In this document: in pieces, positions 1 to 13,390 of the stretch
Position numbering within the stretch: the stretch's first letter is position 1
Layout of the letters: every line of letters begins with the position of its first letter
NCBI GenBank assembly: GCA_963573305.1
Contig: OY754333.1
Span: 15,150,599-15,214,598 of the forward strand
Reading direction: 5' to 3'
Source: Pyrrhosoma nymphula
Taxonomy: Eukaryota > Arthropoda > Insecta > Odonata > Coenagrionidae
Length of the DNA: 64,000 nucleotides
Position numbers and translations under genes: made by a program
The notes under the pieces: generated by a model
Told to the model about the DNA's origin: nothing
What the model saw: the letters and a program-made list of their open reading frames with translations, nothing else
Database searches by the model: none

Positions 1-2227
1 AATGATCAATGTAGAAACCGCAGATGCCAAAAGTGAAGTAAATGTTAGCCCTGGATTATTTCCTGTGCTTAATATGTAGCTGGGGATATTTGACCGATTC
101 AGGAATAAGAACTACACTTCAATGATACGTATTTGACCAGGTAACATTTCACGTGGAGAAATGCACAATCCCGACTTGAACCCGACATGTTTGACGCTGC
201 ACTCTGTTGATTTTTCTATAATTCACGGGCTTTCACGGTGAACTTTATAAAATCGATACAGTACATATGTAACGGCGGCACATTTCCACGAGAGTCCCCA
301 TGCAAAAGATGTTCGTTCAAGTCTGTCAATGTGGAAAGTTTTTTTATATCCGTCATTCCTGATCTATCTCCCTCCTTTTTACCCTAAGTTGCTCCTGTCC
401 AATCTTCCTCTTTTCTTCTCACCCCGGCGTTCAAGTTCGGAACTTTCTTCACCCCTAACCTCCACCCACGGCTCCTTTTTACCATCGCTTCCTGCTCTCC
501 CTCATCCCCCCTGCCCAGCGACGCCCCCTCCTTTCCAGGGCCCCCTATCCATCCCTCCCCCTCCCCAACCCCCTTACCATCCCTCTCTATCACTCTCCAA
601 GTCCGACCTTTTTTCTTATAGTATTATTCCCTCCTCCAACCGTCCCCATCTCCAAAAAAACTTCCTATCCGAAGAACACATAATTTAGAAGCGGGCGAAA
701 TCTTCTGTCGAGATTTCGGTCCGAAGCTTTCTTCCGCAATAGCAGATGTCTCTCTCTCTCTCTTTCTTCGACTAAGCTCCGCCGGAGATCTTCACATTTC
801 AGGGGATAATGATGCGTTTGGCCGAATATGGCGGGAAAATTCTGGTCTTGGGAAAGATTACGTGGACTTCTGAAACCGTGAGGTCGAGAGATGAATGGCT
901 AAAGGAATATTTTTTGTTTTGCAGTCTAGTTGGAAACTAGGAATAGTGGAATGTATACACTTGTGTTTCTCAAAATTCTCATGAATTGCTTCAGGGTTTC
1001 TCAAAATTTTAGTGAATTAGTAGCAGACTTGAATTTCAACAATTTTGGCTTGCGAAAAAGACTGAATATTTATAAATGAGTAAAATACAAGACAACCACC
1101 TTGGCGGACTACGTCAGACATAGCATATGGAAGTTATTATATTTTATTTGGGTATTATTTATTTCCATTCCTATGGTTAAAAGCCTAAATATCTATTATG
1201 CTACATCATTGCGTGTTTTTTCATTTCAACAGGTAAATCATTATTGAACACAAAATTGAACTTAAAACCAAAATCCACATGCTAACATAACATTTCGAGC
1301 CGAGCCATGACTAGAAACCGTACCAAATATAGGTATGCCGTATCACCCACCTGTTTTATTTATGGTATGGTTTTCGTACATGCTGTTTTAAGAGTGTTTC
1401 GATCTCCTAACTTCTGCTTTTAGGAGTGTCTCGCGATTTACATAATTATTTCCATAAAAATAAGTAGAAAATCGTGAGTCAAAATTTCATTTAACACAAG
1501 ACTCAAAACTCACTTTTCACCGAAACGTGATTTAGAAGAAAGCTTGTTTTTTTTATCGAAATTTAATAATCTTCCACGACGATGTGAAATAGTAGAAGAG
1601 CGATTTTCAAACAATTTTAGAAATTGTTTTTTCCAATTCATGAGATTTATGGCTTAGGATAATCCTTTTTCACGTACGTGGGTTGTAATCTCGAAATATT
1701 TTGGTGACATAACGAACCGTGTGGCGATCAATTAAAGGTGAAGTAGGTGCTGAAAGCTGTCTCGGTTAAGTGATTACCACCTGAGACAGTGAGACTTTGG
1801 AAGCGGTCCAACAATGCGTCTTGATGTTCAATGCCTCCCGCCGAGCATAATGAAAAATTATAAGATGCAGTAAATCATCTCGCGGAACAAGCTGTTGCGT
1901 CGCGGGGTTCAAAAATGTAATAGGTATTCTCTCTCTCTCTCTCTCTCCTCAGGTTCACTCCTCCTCTTAGTGTTTTTTCCTCTACTCGCATTGCGCGCCC
2001 AAACCCATCATTTTTTTCTCTTCACCACTGTATTCCTCCTCGCACTAATTTATATGGCGGATTATGCACCCAACAGCCGGCGGAACACGTGCACGCATGA
2101 ATGGCCATATAGCGGTGGGGTGAAGGCATAGCGGGCGCGTAATGCACGGTTGTGCTTGCTGTTCTTTTTCCCACAAATCATCTCGGTTCACGTCACATTT
2201 TCCCATTTGAAAATGTACGACTCTGTT
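1..2227. other. Intergenic DNA, pyrimidine-rich tract and CT microsatellites
   Basis: No gene is recognisable. Positions 350-660 form a strongly pyrimidine-rich, C-rich tract whose open frame codes only for a Pro/Ser-rich low-complexity string, so it is not treated as a gene. CT microsatellites lie at about 749-764 and 1928-1947. The rest is AT-rich spacer with no repeat or motif that I can assign. Confidence 0.6.
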
Positions 2228-2345
2228 TCGCTTTGCCATTACGAGCGGCGAGGCACGAGCTAGCCGAGAACGCCACTTCGCACTCCGCGGCCGCGCGCTG
2301 AACTACCCTCTCGAGCGCTCGCTACAGTGCGCGTTAATTCTGCTG
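2228..2345. promoter_or_regulatory. Short CpG-rich island, possible promoter or enhancer
   Basis: A compact stretch with many CG dinucleotides and a NotI-type GCGGCCGC core stands out sharply from AT-rich flanks. No convincing TATA box, initiator or adjoining coding exon can be seen. Calling it regulatory is inference from composition alone. Confidence 0.2.
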
Positions 2346-3043
2346 TAGTTACGGAGCCTTTGTGAGTTGTTTAAAAACATTTACATTCTTCGCCGAGAGT
2401 GATGGTAATTCTTACAGATGCTAGAATGAGACGGAAGCCGCTATGTTTCAAACATGCTACCCACCCAACCAAGCCTTTGCTTCAGAGTGGCTTGAGGCCA
2501 AGAGCCATAAACAATCTTAATTGTCCTAATCCTGCTGTTGAATTTCAAAACAAATGAATCTTTGCCTTCCTTATACGGTCTTTGGTAAATGAACCATATT
2601 TTCAAGTAACTATTGCTCTCTTTGCAATGTGGGCAGGGTGTACAGGGTGAAGCAATCTGAACTGAAGCGTGTAATTTACAATTTTTATCCATTTTATTAA
2701 ACTAGACAATATACTTTTCCACAGAACTTCTGCTCCGTTGAAAAGTAAATTAGCAGTATGAGTTGCACAGCTTCCAAGAAATGAAGCCGGAAGTAATTGA
2801 GTTTATTTCCAGTTAGGTTAAACAAATTTGTCTGATCAGTTCTTCATATTTGTCTTGTCATGCGAGTTCATAACTAATAGTTTCACTCTACCTAGAAGGA
2901 CGGCTTGGGGTCATTGAAGCCCTAACATTTTCTTATCATTCATGCAGTATTTGACATGGGCTTTTAACGGGCTTTGACAACTAAAACGGTCTTCCCTTGT
3001 ATCAAAGACCTTAATCCTATGATAAGCTCATCATCCATTCCCC
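2346..3043. other. Intergenic spacer
   Basis: AT-rich DNA without a recognisable gene, repeat or RNA. Short open frames on both strands lack any family signature. Confidence 0.5.
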
Positions 3044-3125
3044 AGGCGGGATTCAAACCTGAGACCATTAGATCAGGGCCGTAAGCCCGGCCCATTTCCA
3101 CCATGGCATCTGCAGTCAACTTATC
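3044..3125 (-). repeat. tRNA-derived SINE head fragment
   Basis: Read on the minus strand, this contains a pol III B-box-like core (GGTTTGAATCCC, near 3046-3060) preceded by a tRNA-like arm and a looser A-box-like stretch (ATGGTGGAAATGG). No matching acceptor stem or CCA-side pairing is evident, so it is a SINE head rather than a working tRNA gene. The SINE body and target duplication were not found. Confidence 0.45.
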
Positions 3126-4661
3126 ACTTGAGAGGCTCTTACTTCCCCAGGAGACCTAGTTGATGGTAAATATTTGTTAAATGTCGGTACATTTGACAAG
3201 TTTTATTCATGCGATCTCTTTGTGGTGTTTCACTTTGTGCTGTATGCTGGTTATTTTTACTACCTCGGTTCGGAATGGGGGTTTCATGTCACACATTATT
3301 CCCACCAATTCTTCCACTTTGCTTGGAGTGCTTTTCTCTATTCACAACTTACTATGCATACTTTTTTCTTTTAACAGCATCCCGCTCTCTAACCCATTTG
3401 CTGTTGACACTTCTTATTCATTACATATAACATGAAGGGGGTTACATGATCTTCTATGAACGAGAGGAATGTTTACTTTGCATGCCGCTCATTACCTCAA
3501 TTACTGCTTTAATTCTTTTACAAATGAGTCTATATTTCTCTGTTTTATTTTTTGTACAAGAAATAATGATCACACGCCATCGTGTTAAGTGAATGCACAG
3601 TATTGTGTATTTTTCTTTTTAATAAATAAAAAAATTGCTGCGTCTCTTCCGACTCATTTCAGTTGCATAGATTTCACTGTTTACATAGACAGAATGAGGT
3701 ATGTTTAGCCCGTATATTATCTTAAAATTAGTCCCAAGAAGAGAAGTAGTATTCTTTTCCAAAATTACTAGATTATGCATAGCTGAGAAGTTAATATTGT
3801 AAGAGCCTTTGCTTGAATTCTTGTAAGACTCAAACAAATGCCATAAAACGTATCCTCCGACATCTAGTTTGATAGTTTGCTTTCATATTTTACTAAAAAG
3901 GGAATTAATTCAAGCAATATTTTGTTTTGACTTCGTCCGAAACCAAAACTTATCTCCACCCGTAAGTATATGGTAGATTTTAGATTCTGTTGACAGTCTA
4001 TTTGCAAATAGAAGGTTCCGAAGAGTGTTTTCAAATCGTACAAAATTAATTCTCCCACCCGATGCCTAGTAGGGTTAAGCCATCACTTCCGGAAACTAAT
4101 TCATGGTGGTTGAGGGAGTGAAGGATGGTCTTTCCCTTCTTGTCTCCAAAGGACATGGGGTAGGAAATTTAGATGAATTTAATTTGAGTTTTCATCCAGT
4201 GCACCATTCTGAAGGCAGTTGAATGACTGTGGCCTGAAATTACAAAAATGGTTGTTTTGTGTGGATGTAATCATGGTTGAAGTCCAAAAAAATGATGTCG
4301 ACCGATGGTAGGGGTCATTCTTTGCATTCATGGCTCTTGTAACTTCTTTATATATAAATGCGAGTAATAGGGGATGACCTCAACGGATGTTGATTTCTAC
4401 GAGTAAAGCACGTTAAATATGACATTAGAATCATAAAAATAAATTTTCTACATGTTTATTCTTTTCCAATCGTTTACAAGAAATTCGCGGCGTGTAACGT
4501 AGAGGTATAAAACTATTCGTTGCTGAGTTTTTTTTTCGGTAATTTTGCCAAGGCATCCATTGAGAAGCATACCTATCCTTCAATTTATTTGCAAATTAAG
4601 ATAAAAGTTATTAATCGTTACATGAATATAGTATTTTTCTTATAAAGTAATGTAAATAAAT
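3126..4661. other. Intergenic spacer
   Basis: AT-rich sequence with overlapping short hydrophobic open frames around 3174-3435 that share no known motif. Nothing else is recognised. Confidence 0.5.
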
Positions 4662-4839
4662 AATTGGTGTAGTGCTATATTCCACAGGAGAAAAATCATT
4701 CGCCTTGACCGGGATTCGAACCCGGATCCCTCGATTTCGCTACGGCGTCACCCGCAAGTGCACTTATGTGCACTTGCGGGTGACTCCGTAAAGGTTACTA
4801 CCGTGGATAGTCCCGGTTTCCTCAAAATTGGTGTAGTGC
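4662..4839 (-). repeat. SINE with 14-bp target-site duplication and internal hairpin
   Basis: The element (4676-4825) is bounded by perfect direct repeats AATTGGTGTAGTGC at 4662-4675 and 4826-4839, the mark of retroposition. On the minus strand it carries a clear B-box, GGGTTCGAATCCC, followed by CGGTCAAG and an AATGATTTTT tail segment. The same B-box and tail occur in the inverted element at 50535-50724, so the two belong to one family. Its 5' part is replaced by a near-perfect hairpin (4741-4790). No complete cloverleaf forms, so it is not a tRNA gene. Confidence 0.75.
4741..4790. repeat. Near-perfect 50-nt hairpin inside the SINE
   Basis: The arms at 4747-4763 and 4768-4784 are 17 bases long and perfectly complementary around a 4-base loop (TTAT). 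Beyond one mismatch the pairing continues for 5 more bases (TACGG with CCGTA). The structure lies where a SINE A-box region would be expected. Confidence 0.9.
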
Positions 4840-7800
4840 CTAAAAGAGAAGGAATTGGCAAGAAAATGCAGTTACCATCGAAAGCAAGCCGTCCCTCTAG
4901 ATATAACTTGGTGTAAAAAATAGCGCAATAAAGATTGCATATTTTCTGCTGTATATCATTAAAATATTGGTAAACATAAAAAGTCACACAATTTGAATCC
5001 AATGAAAAATAATGCTTAAATATTGTTTTGAATTAAAAAAATGGGTGTAATGACCACTACCGTCCTTCTAGTGCTTTAAATCCAAATGAGAAATGAAGCG
5101 TACGCACGGTGTCTCGATTTATTTCGTGTGTTTACATTTTATGGATACTAAGCTCATCGCACTTAATATAGGAAATTATTTAATATAGAATTTAAAATGC
5201 AGTAAAATAGAGTTCAAGCCTGTATCTTTCATGATACACTGCCAATATTCAGTGGGATGTTGACTGTATGTGGCTCATGCTGCATTATGTAATTTCTTTT
5301 CTAACAGAATTATCGTAATAAGAAAAAAATGCGATCTAAAATTATTTAATGAATGCAACATTTTTATGTCTACTGATACAGCTGGATTTATATGAGTGGA
5401 ACAGGAAGAAATTGTTCATGAAATGCAATAGACATGTGTATTTCTCTGCAGATTATTTAACCAAAGAAATCTATTTATTTAAGATACATATTAGGAGAGT
5501 TTGAAATGCCTTCTTGATGTGTGAAAGTTGCTACCAAATGATGTCTAAAGTACCGCAATAATTCATTAATTGTTTAGTGCAGATAAGTCCCGTTGGAACT
5601 CGAAACACTTTGAGCAATAAATTTTGCACCTATAGATACCATACATCTCAGAATAGGCTGGCAAGAGTTTTACACTGTGGGGAGCATACTAACTTTACAG
5701 TGTTGAGGTATTCGTATTCTATTGATTTCCTGAGAGATAAAGAACTAACCTATAGCTTTGATTGGGAGCCTTCAAAGAAGATATAATGCCTTGCTACCAA
5801 AAGGGTGCTTCAGCGTTACAAAATAAGGGAAAAATATCCGCTAATAGTACATTTAGCTCACGATGTAGTCTCTATTAGTAATCTTTAATTGACATTTTAT
5901 CGAAAATCTTAGTTTTCATCTAGCCAAAAACCGTAGCATTAATTACTCTGGTACATTTATTTAGGCGTGAAATCCCATTATTAATCCTGGTATTAATGTA
6001 CACAATAATTTTAAGTATTTGTTTATGTGGGAATGATTACTTTTCATCTTAAAATATTATCTGTAGCGCACCATGTCATACATATTTCGCATTATGTGGC
6101 CAAGTGATAGGTACGCAAAATTAATTTGGTGTAAAAGGACTATGAGAACGTTGATATTAACATGTAAACACGTTCCACCTCATGGTTGTCTCCCTGATCG
6201 GAGGTTAGCGTAGAAAATGACAACGATAACATGCCCTTCGCTGTTTTCATCAGACCGAAATCTAAAATAAAATACGTACGTACGTGTACGTAGTTTCAAT
6301 ACATTTTTTTCTACTTCTTTAAATTTATTTTGTTTTAAAGAAATCTAATATTTAGACCAACTATAAACCTTAGCTTTGGTAACTAAAGGAATGAGTATTT
6401 CACGGTCTATGACTATGGTTTTGATGCTAGCTAACATTGATGGCCATATTTTTATGTAATCTTCATTTTTCTTTTCGCTATGAGGGAATCTCACCGGCCT
6501 ATTTTATGGTGTATTTTCAATCTTTTAACTCCTCATTTTTTTGCTGCGGCATGTATTCGCGCTTGCCCACGGCACTGACCTTTCACGATTTCCGTTCCAC
6601 CAATTGACCTCCAAACTCCACTGCCCACGATGGTAATCAACTGCCTCCCGTCCATTAATTCGACGGAGCTCATCATAACGGAGTGCTCTCGCCTCTCACT
6701 GCAAAAGAAGGCACTTGAGCCACCAGCGAAACATCTGCTGCTCGTGTGTATCGGCTCTGCTGTGGTGTGGGAGTAGATTCCCGATCCATCACCCCCTGCT
6801 CCTACGCCACTAGTGCATACCTACCCCCCGATGCGCTCAGGATATTCGCCCTCGCGATTACTCGCACCGGAGCGCTCTGCATCCAATATCCGATCACTTA
6901 CAATTCCCCGCAGTCGGCGTTCACTCAAGCGCTGCGACATACCCTGCCCCCGAACCCTTCCCACCCAAAACTACGCTCAGGATACGCCACGTAATGCGTT
7001 TTTTGGAGATATATCACTTTAGAGAAGCAAGATTTTTTATTAATGCTTTGTGGTTCACTAGAAGCAGCAATACTTGAGGAAGTCGTAGGGGGAGAGGTGA
7101 TTTTAAGTTTTTTTCGTCCAGTAAAAATACGGTCTTAGCTCTTTAGTTCCCAAGCTATGTCAGCGCAAACATTTTATCAGAAGCATCGTAAGATCAATTT
7201 AGACCAGTTTAACGTCATTACTATTCATGCACGTTACTGATTTTGGCATTTTCATGGTGAATTCAAAAGGCTTAGTATAAAATGCTTGCATTGCAATAGC
7301 TTAGTAACTAAGGAGTTTCAACCTCATTTTCATGCAATAAAAAATGCTTATAATCACCTTCAATGCCTCCTGCTGAAGCACTTCAGGTTTTTCGCGAATC
7401 ACCTTGTATAACGTGTTGAAAAGATTTCATATATTTTTTGAGGAGTTTGACTTTTTTAAACTTTTAACCCATCTTTTTGACATAACATAAAGTATTTTAA
7501 CAATGTTGAACAATATTATTCTTCCCGGCTAGTTCTGGCAACAACAACGCAATAGTGACGCTTTAAAGGCACAGTTTCCAAACCGTCTCAAGAGGTGGAC
7601 TGCTTTTCTGCGCATCACTTTTGTAATCATTAGTTGGCTCCGCAATGGCGTGCTTGGTCGTATTTTTGTGTTGCCTTGTATTCTATAACTTTACAGTTTT
7701 TACTTCTTTGTCCTATTGAACAAGAGTGTGAAAATATTAATTTCACCTCTTCTAAATATATTCATCCTATAATTCAGGACACTCCGTTTACGAGAGGCTT

Positions 7801-8097
7801 TTACGAGATGGTAATATTTTAGCAACTGCAAACTGGAATTTCATGCTTCGGCCATTATAGGTACTGGATAATGTAACTAGGTGAAAATGGCAAATTTAGA
7901 ATATATTCAATTGAATTGGATTTTTCCTCTAATGATTATTATTAAGAGTTCTTTACGTGTTTGCCAAAATAGCATTTTAAGGAGCTGGTAGTATTCTTTT
8001 GTAAGGTTGGAGTAAATGTTTAGCTGAATAACCATTTTGATCCATCAAGTTTTATTTTTTTCAAACGCTCGTCCAAACCAACATCCACTGGTTGCGA
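4840..8097. other. Intergenic spacer with a GC-richer patch
   Basis: Mostly AT-rich. A short ACGT-type tandem run lies near 6278-6292. A GC- and CpG-richer patch at about 6560-6990 contains overlapping open frames without a family signature. No gene or RNA is recognised. Confidence 0.5.
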
Positions 8098-8394
8098 GAC
8101 GAAGGCAGTAGCGTAGCCAGGGGGGGGGGGAGCGGAGGTGGCGAATGCACCACCCCCCCGTGTTCTGTCACCCCTAAGTCTGTGAATGTTTCCACTCTTA
8201 AGTCCCAAATACGTATAAATAAATGTGTATAATGCGTTGTTAATTGTCGTATTTTGTACAAACCCATCCATCCATTGCATCATCAAAATTTGTAAAGTTT
8301 AGTAAACTAGTTAATTTATGAGCCGGCACCCCCTTAAAAATTTTATGCACCTCCCCCCCAGATCCAAAAACCTTGGTATGCTACTGGACGAAGG
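8098..8394. mobile_element. Non-autonomous hAT-type element with 8-bp target duplication
   Basis: The element 8106-8386 starts CAGTAGCGTAGCCAGG and ends with the imperfect inverse, CCTTGGTATGCTACTG. It is flanked by the direct repeat GACGAAGG at 8098-8105 and 8387-8394. CAG-type termini and 8-bp duplications are characteristic of the hAT superfamily. The 281-bp body carries a G-run next to the left end and C-runs near the right end, and has no transposase frame, so movement would depend on an enzyme supplied elsewhere. Superfamily assignment is by end structure only. Confidence 0.75.
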
Positions 8395-11314
8395 CGTTGA
8401 AACCGGAGGATGTTGGTTCCAGTTAACTCTTCCCTGCTTCCCCACTTTGCATTCCCCTTTAACCCTTCTCTATTTCCACTTCGCTTGGCACCCATCAGAG
8501 AATAAAAAAGATGGTGGAAAAATAGATGCGAATCGCTTTCGGTAGGAAAATTTCCAGCCGTGGGTGCGCGTCGTTGAGTGATAATGCCATCTCACTCTCA
8601 TACCCTCCTCCCAATCCATTTGCGAGAACGACGCTTCAGATTAGTACTTTTCTTCGAGGGGAAGTGCGCGCTCTTCGCGCAATTTTTCATATATTTTTAC
8701 TTAGGTTTTATTCTTTCCTCATCGTTCCCTTAACCCACCGCTACTCCGTTTCGCAAAATCCAATACATCTCTCAACCTTTCCAGCCTGCATCTCCGTGTG
8801 TCATCCCTTCGTTTACTTGTGTATCAGAGCAATTGGAAGGAATGAGGCTGCTCGTTCAGCCATCTCTGTGCGATTTGCGATGGGTTTAAGTGGGAATACG
8901 TCGGGTTAAGAGATGCGGAATGACTGCAAAAAGGCCCATCGAGGCGAGAGAGTTTGAAGCCTCGTATCGGATGACGAAGTGCACATCCGTTTTCGATCCT
9001 CGCCCCTGAAATGCCCTTTTCCGCGTGTCAGTAATGTGTGGTAGATGAATGAGTTTCTAGAGTTGATAAAAAAAATTAAAAAAACACCTTCGTGTTCATG
9101 CGTTTGCCATGAAATATCATCCACTCGTGTACCACATAACTGTAAACTCGTAACTGTAGCTAGAAATCACTGAGTACTCGAAATATTGGGGACTTTCATG
9201 AGGAATTGTAAACGTATTAATACCGCTCTATTTCTTGGTTAGAAAGGTCTATATGCCAAGATATGTTTCTCATTTAGCCAAGTGAAACATGAATAACACA
9301 ATTCCGTCTCTTTTTTTTACTTTCATACCAATTTTCAAAATGCGACACCTTTTGATCCAGTATAGGTAAATACACATTATTATTCTTTTCCAATGCCATT
9401 TATGGTTCAAGTGTGGAAATTTACAACAATTTAGAAGAACCAGATTTCCAAACTATAATAAAATGATAATTGCATCTAGTTTCGCCTGGTTAATTTAAAC
9501 TCCCACCAGTATCTTCCGCGAAGTATTCGAAATAAATGTACATGTGTATGAATCAAGGAATAAATAATTGTCCACGCACATAACTGCACTCACCTTTACT
9601 ATCAAGCAGCGGACAGGTGAGCTTAAAATTTATGCATTTTTTAAATGATAACTTATTGTATTACTTAATGTATTCTGCTGGTAGGTTTTGATAAACAATG
9701 AAGCTTAACAAAGCATTTATGATCCTTGAAGTTTGCTTGATTTTCGCTTGCATTCAATTAAATTGTCCTGTATGAGTTAATTGAGTTCCTCTGAACTCTA
9801 CCTCTGCCCCTGTCTAGTTATCCTTATTCTTCTCCTTACTCAGTATCCTCCACTTCACCTAATTTCCTCCCAAACCTTACCTAGTATTTCTTCAATTGTT
9901 CATACACCTATCTTACATATTCACTGAAAATTGCCGTCATCATTAAATCGCCTATCCCATTGGTAAAACTCGCTCTGGTTTATACAATTACCCTCATAAT
10001 GTTGTCATTACCGGGCTCAATTTCACATACCTAAGATGCTACCAAAATAGCTAAATTTTCCATTTGCTCCTATTTATGTAATCCAGCTATTATACTTTAA
10101 TCGTGCTCATTTTGCTGAGGAGTCTCATTGCTTCTATAGGAAGCGCAGATTCTAGTAAATCCAAAATGTATTTTTCTCTCCCGTGTCGTGAAAGGACATT
10201 TTAAGGTGATCCGGCTACAAATTCTTTTTTTTCTCGCGGGTTAACTCGGACTCTGTGAAAGACGAAGGAAGAGCAGTCCGGAATGAAAGTCCCACTCATT
10301 TCTCAGGGCCGCGATTGTCTCGTGAAGAAGGGGGACGCTAATCCAATTCGTCGGTGCCCCAATTTGTCACCCCGTCTCAATTATTCCGTCGAAAGCTCTT
10401 AATCTCGTCCGTGGGGGGGGTTAGTGTGTGGGATAAAGACACAAGCAGGGACTTGAAGGCTGATGGGTAACCGGTGTGGGTTGCGATGCGAAAACAATGG
10501 TCGACGGCGCTCCCTGCATTGTTGCTTGAGGCGAGCGGGGACCTTGCAAAAGGAGAAGTCCCTCGGGGGTGGCAGCGACGCCTTAGAGTGGGATATGGAG
10601 ACATTGTTGGGACCCCGCGCCGCCACCTCCCCTGGCATTCCCGGCCTCAATTCTTGACGTAAGGTGCGTTGAGCGATGGGAAAATGGCTTGGCAGGAACA
10701 GTAGACGAGACGGGTGGGAATGGGGGCCTCCAAGGACTATGGGGATGGTTGGATGGAGATTGTGTCTCCTGTGATGACGCGAGGGGTGTGCAATGGGGGT
10801 CGGTGGGGTAAAGGATGCGCGGGTGTTAGCTCAATCCACCGTGGCGAAGACAAACACGGGGATAGAGCAAATAACGTAAGATGGGGGAGAGGCGACGGGA
10901 ACAATTGAAGAAAGGGGAGCGTTGAAACCTCAGAATAAAAATGATTGTGGGCAAGGCAATCATGCGCTGAAAACCGCGACACGGGGATATTGCATTATTC
11001 CCTGGGAAAGGCTAACTGTTTTAAGAACACACGTCTTACTGGCTTGGTTGTTTAACTTTTTGTGTACGTTTCTTGGCTCTTCTCATACAATTGGGTTCCG
11101 GTACTTCAGCTCAAATTATTGTCAAATTGAAGTATAAATGTAGCGAATAAAAAGTGACTACCAATCATCTTTCCACGTCTTTCAGTATAATTGTTGGGTG
11201 AAAAAAGCATAAAGAATCAGGAGAAAATTTGTTAATGACTGTTAACTGTAGCTTGATGGCTGTTTTTTTTTCAATCTCTTCTTTAAATTTATTGAGTTTT
11301 GGTCAGTTAAAATT
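8395..11314. other. Intergenic spacer with GC-rich islands
   Basis: Two compositional islands stand out: about 8520-9010, and a CpG- and purine-rich stretch at about 10260-10920. Several overlapping frames are open in the second, as expected from low stop-codon frequency in GC-rich DNA. None shows a protein family signature. The remainder is AT-rich. Confidence 0.45.
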
Positions 11315-11348
11315 CCTTTATTTCACTGCCAACGTTTCGGCAAATTTA
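11315..11348 (-). repeat. Truncated hammerhead-like or Penelope-like motif
   Basis: The minus strand reads GCCGAAACGTTGGC followed by GTGAAATAAAGG. This is the 3' half of the motif seen more fully elsewhere in the window (GAAAC followed by AATAAA). The 5' CTGANGA half is missing. Confidence 0.4.
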
Positions 11349-13380
11349 TTTTATGTTTTTTATGCATTTAGGAGCAATAGGTATATTCATATGCAACACA
11401 TTTCAACAAAATAGGCAATAGTAGTTTCAAACGAAAGCCGGATTCTCAAACTGTAATAATAGCCATGATCATGCATATATGTACAACTAATACTTATTCC
11501 TTTTTAATTGTGTCTCCATTTTGCGTCTAAGAAACAGTTTAATGTGCTGAGCAAGGAAGTCCACGTCGATACAAGGAAATGACATAAGTTCCTATGCTGG
11601 CTTACAGTTTTAAATATGAATCTCATGGAGTCATTAATTAACTTCTTTATGGCAAGCGTTTGTTTCTATCCAAATGTGTTGGCCGTTATGCATAGTATCA
11701 AACCCTTATTAAATTAAACGATACGAGGAATATGTTACACTTTTAAATAATATCTTTTAATAATTCCTCGGAATTTTGCGGAAGACAGAATAGTTGGAAA
11801 AATCCGGGTCACATGAAGAAGGTGAACTGGGTGTAGCAAAGCAGGGATAGCGATAAGACTCGCGAATACTGGGGTATAAGAGTGACTCAAATTTAAAATA
11901 AGTTCAATGACTGCGTATTTTTTGTTATAAATGTAATGAGATGCAGGCAGGATCTTTAGAGCCTAGAAATATAGTACCAAGTAATATTGATCACATGATT
12001 GTTTAAAATTACACACTTATCCGTCTCATATATTGTCAGTTGTGATTCATGTTCGCCTGAGAAACTACGCTACTTACCTCAAGGGTAAAACGCCGGCACA
12101 AGGAAATTGCGTTATTTCCAGGGAGAGGTTTATTTTTTAACTTGATACTTTTTTCTGTACTTCCCAGCTTGCTTCACAAACCTCCCCTGCCACCCCTGAA
12201 GGAAAGATTTCGCCCCCGTTTACCCAGCTTCCACTCCGGAACGGGGAGCGATAAGAATTCCTCGGGAGAGACGCTCCTTCCGCCGCAGAGACGATGAGTC
12301 AGGGGTTTAACGGTTTCGGAACGAGTTCGTCGTTTGTTTTTGTGTACCTGGCGCGGCGTGGGGTTTCTTGGAGGAGCCGCGAGAAGGCGCTGACGCATTC
12401 CGGGAGTCTTTTTTTTTTCACCTTGGCGAGCTTTATTTCCCTTTGTTTTTAAGGTTCTCGCCTCGGTTCCTCTCTTGTCTTGTCTCGCAGGGGGGTTGTA
12501 TGGGTGCATGAAACGCTGATTTTACGCATTGCGTGAATATTTCACGCGCAAAGTACCTGTCTTTAGGCGTGGTTTCTTTTCTTAAACGTCGGCATGACGT
12601 GCGGTAAATTTCTCCCGGCTTATGATCTGCGCGGGGAATGAGCTGGAACGCATTGAGCGTACTACTGGAATAGGGGGAAAAGTGTACTTCAGTTAGTTGA
12701 AAGAAGCAGAATACATGCTCCCTTGGAAGCTGATTGAGTACTGGAGACAGTGTTTAGCAAGTGAAATTCCCTCATGGGAAATGAAAATGAAAATAGAAGA
12801 TGGTGCAATGGAAATAACTGGCTATGAGCAAATTAAATGGAGGCCTACGTACAGTTCAGGATGGATTTCGTATGAATAAGTTTTTTTAACAAGACGCTTA
12901 TAATCCACTACCAGCTCCCTTGCATTCTTCAGCTTTTTAATCTCTGATGATTATGGAATCGATGCATCACCGTAAATAAGTCATCACATTTTACGACAGT
13001 TATTCACATTCTTACAACGCATCGCTAATGCAGCCTAGGAAGACAGTTGTTGATGAACGTTATGTGTTTAAATGTTTTTTTTAAATATTCTATGTGATAA
13101 CTAATAGTAAATTATTATTTATCTAGACTAAAAATCTCTTGTGGATCAATGTAACACCTGACCACCTCCAGATATAATGGTTATTTGTAGCTCTTTATTG
13201 TAGCTCTTATTATAATAGATTCATTCATTCATATTAATTGCCTGATTTTAATTAAATATGTGCTTACGAGCCTACGTGCTACCACCTCTTTTGAATTCCT
13301 TTCATCATCAATCTCATAATCCATACCCCTCACCGCAAGATTCTCCTTGAATTCATTAATCCAAACATTTCTCCAAAAAA
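11349..13380. other. Intergenic spacer with a GC-rich island
   Basis: About 12170-12660 is CpG-rich and holds a 111-codon minus-strand frame (12174-12509) rich in Arg, Lys and Pro; it is probably a composition artefact. A 60-codon plus-strand frame at 12697-12879 looks more protein-like but has no ATG at its start and no family signature. Confidence 0.4.
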
Positions 13381-13390
13381 TTAAATTTTA

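Noticed and set aside
329..688. 119-codon Pro/Ser-rich frame
   Set aside because: Encoded by a plain pyrimidine-rich tract; low complexity and no conserved motif.
12174..12509. 111-codon minus-strand basic frame
   Set aside because: In a CpG-rich patch with no family signature or splice context.
12697..12879. 60-codon frame that reads moderately protein-like
   Set aside because: No ATG at its start, no convincing splice sites, and no motif; not strong enough to list as an exon.
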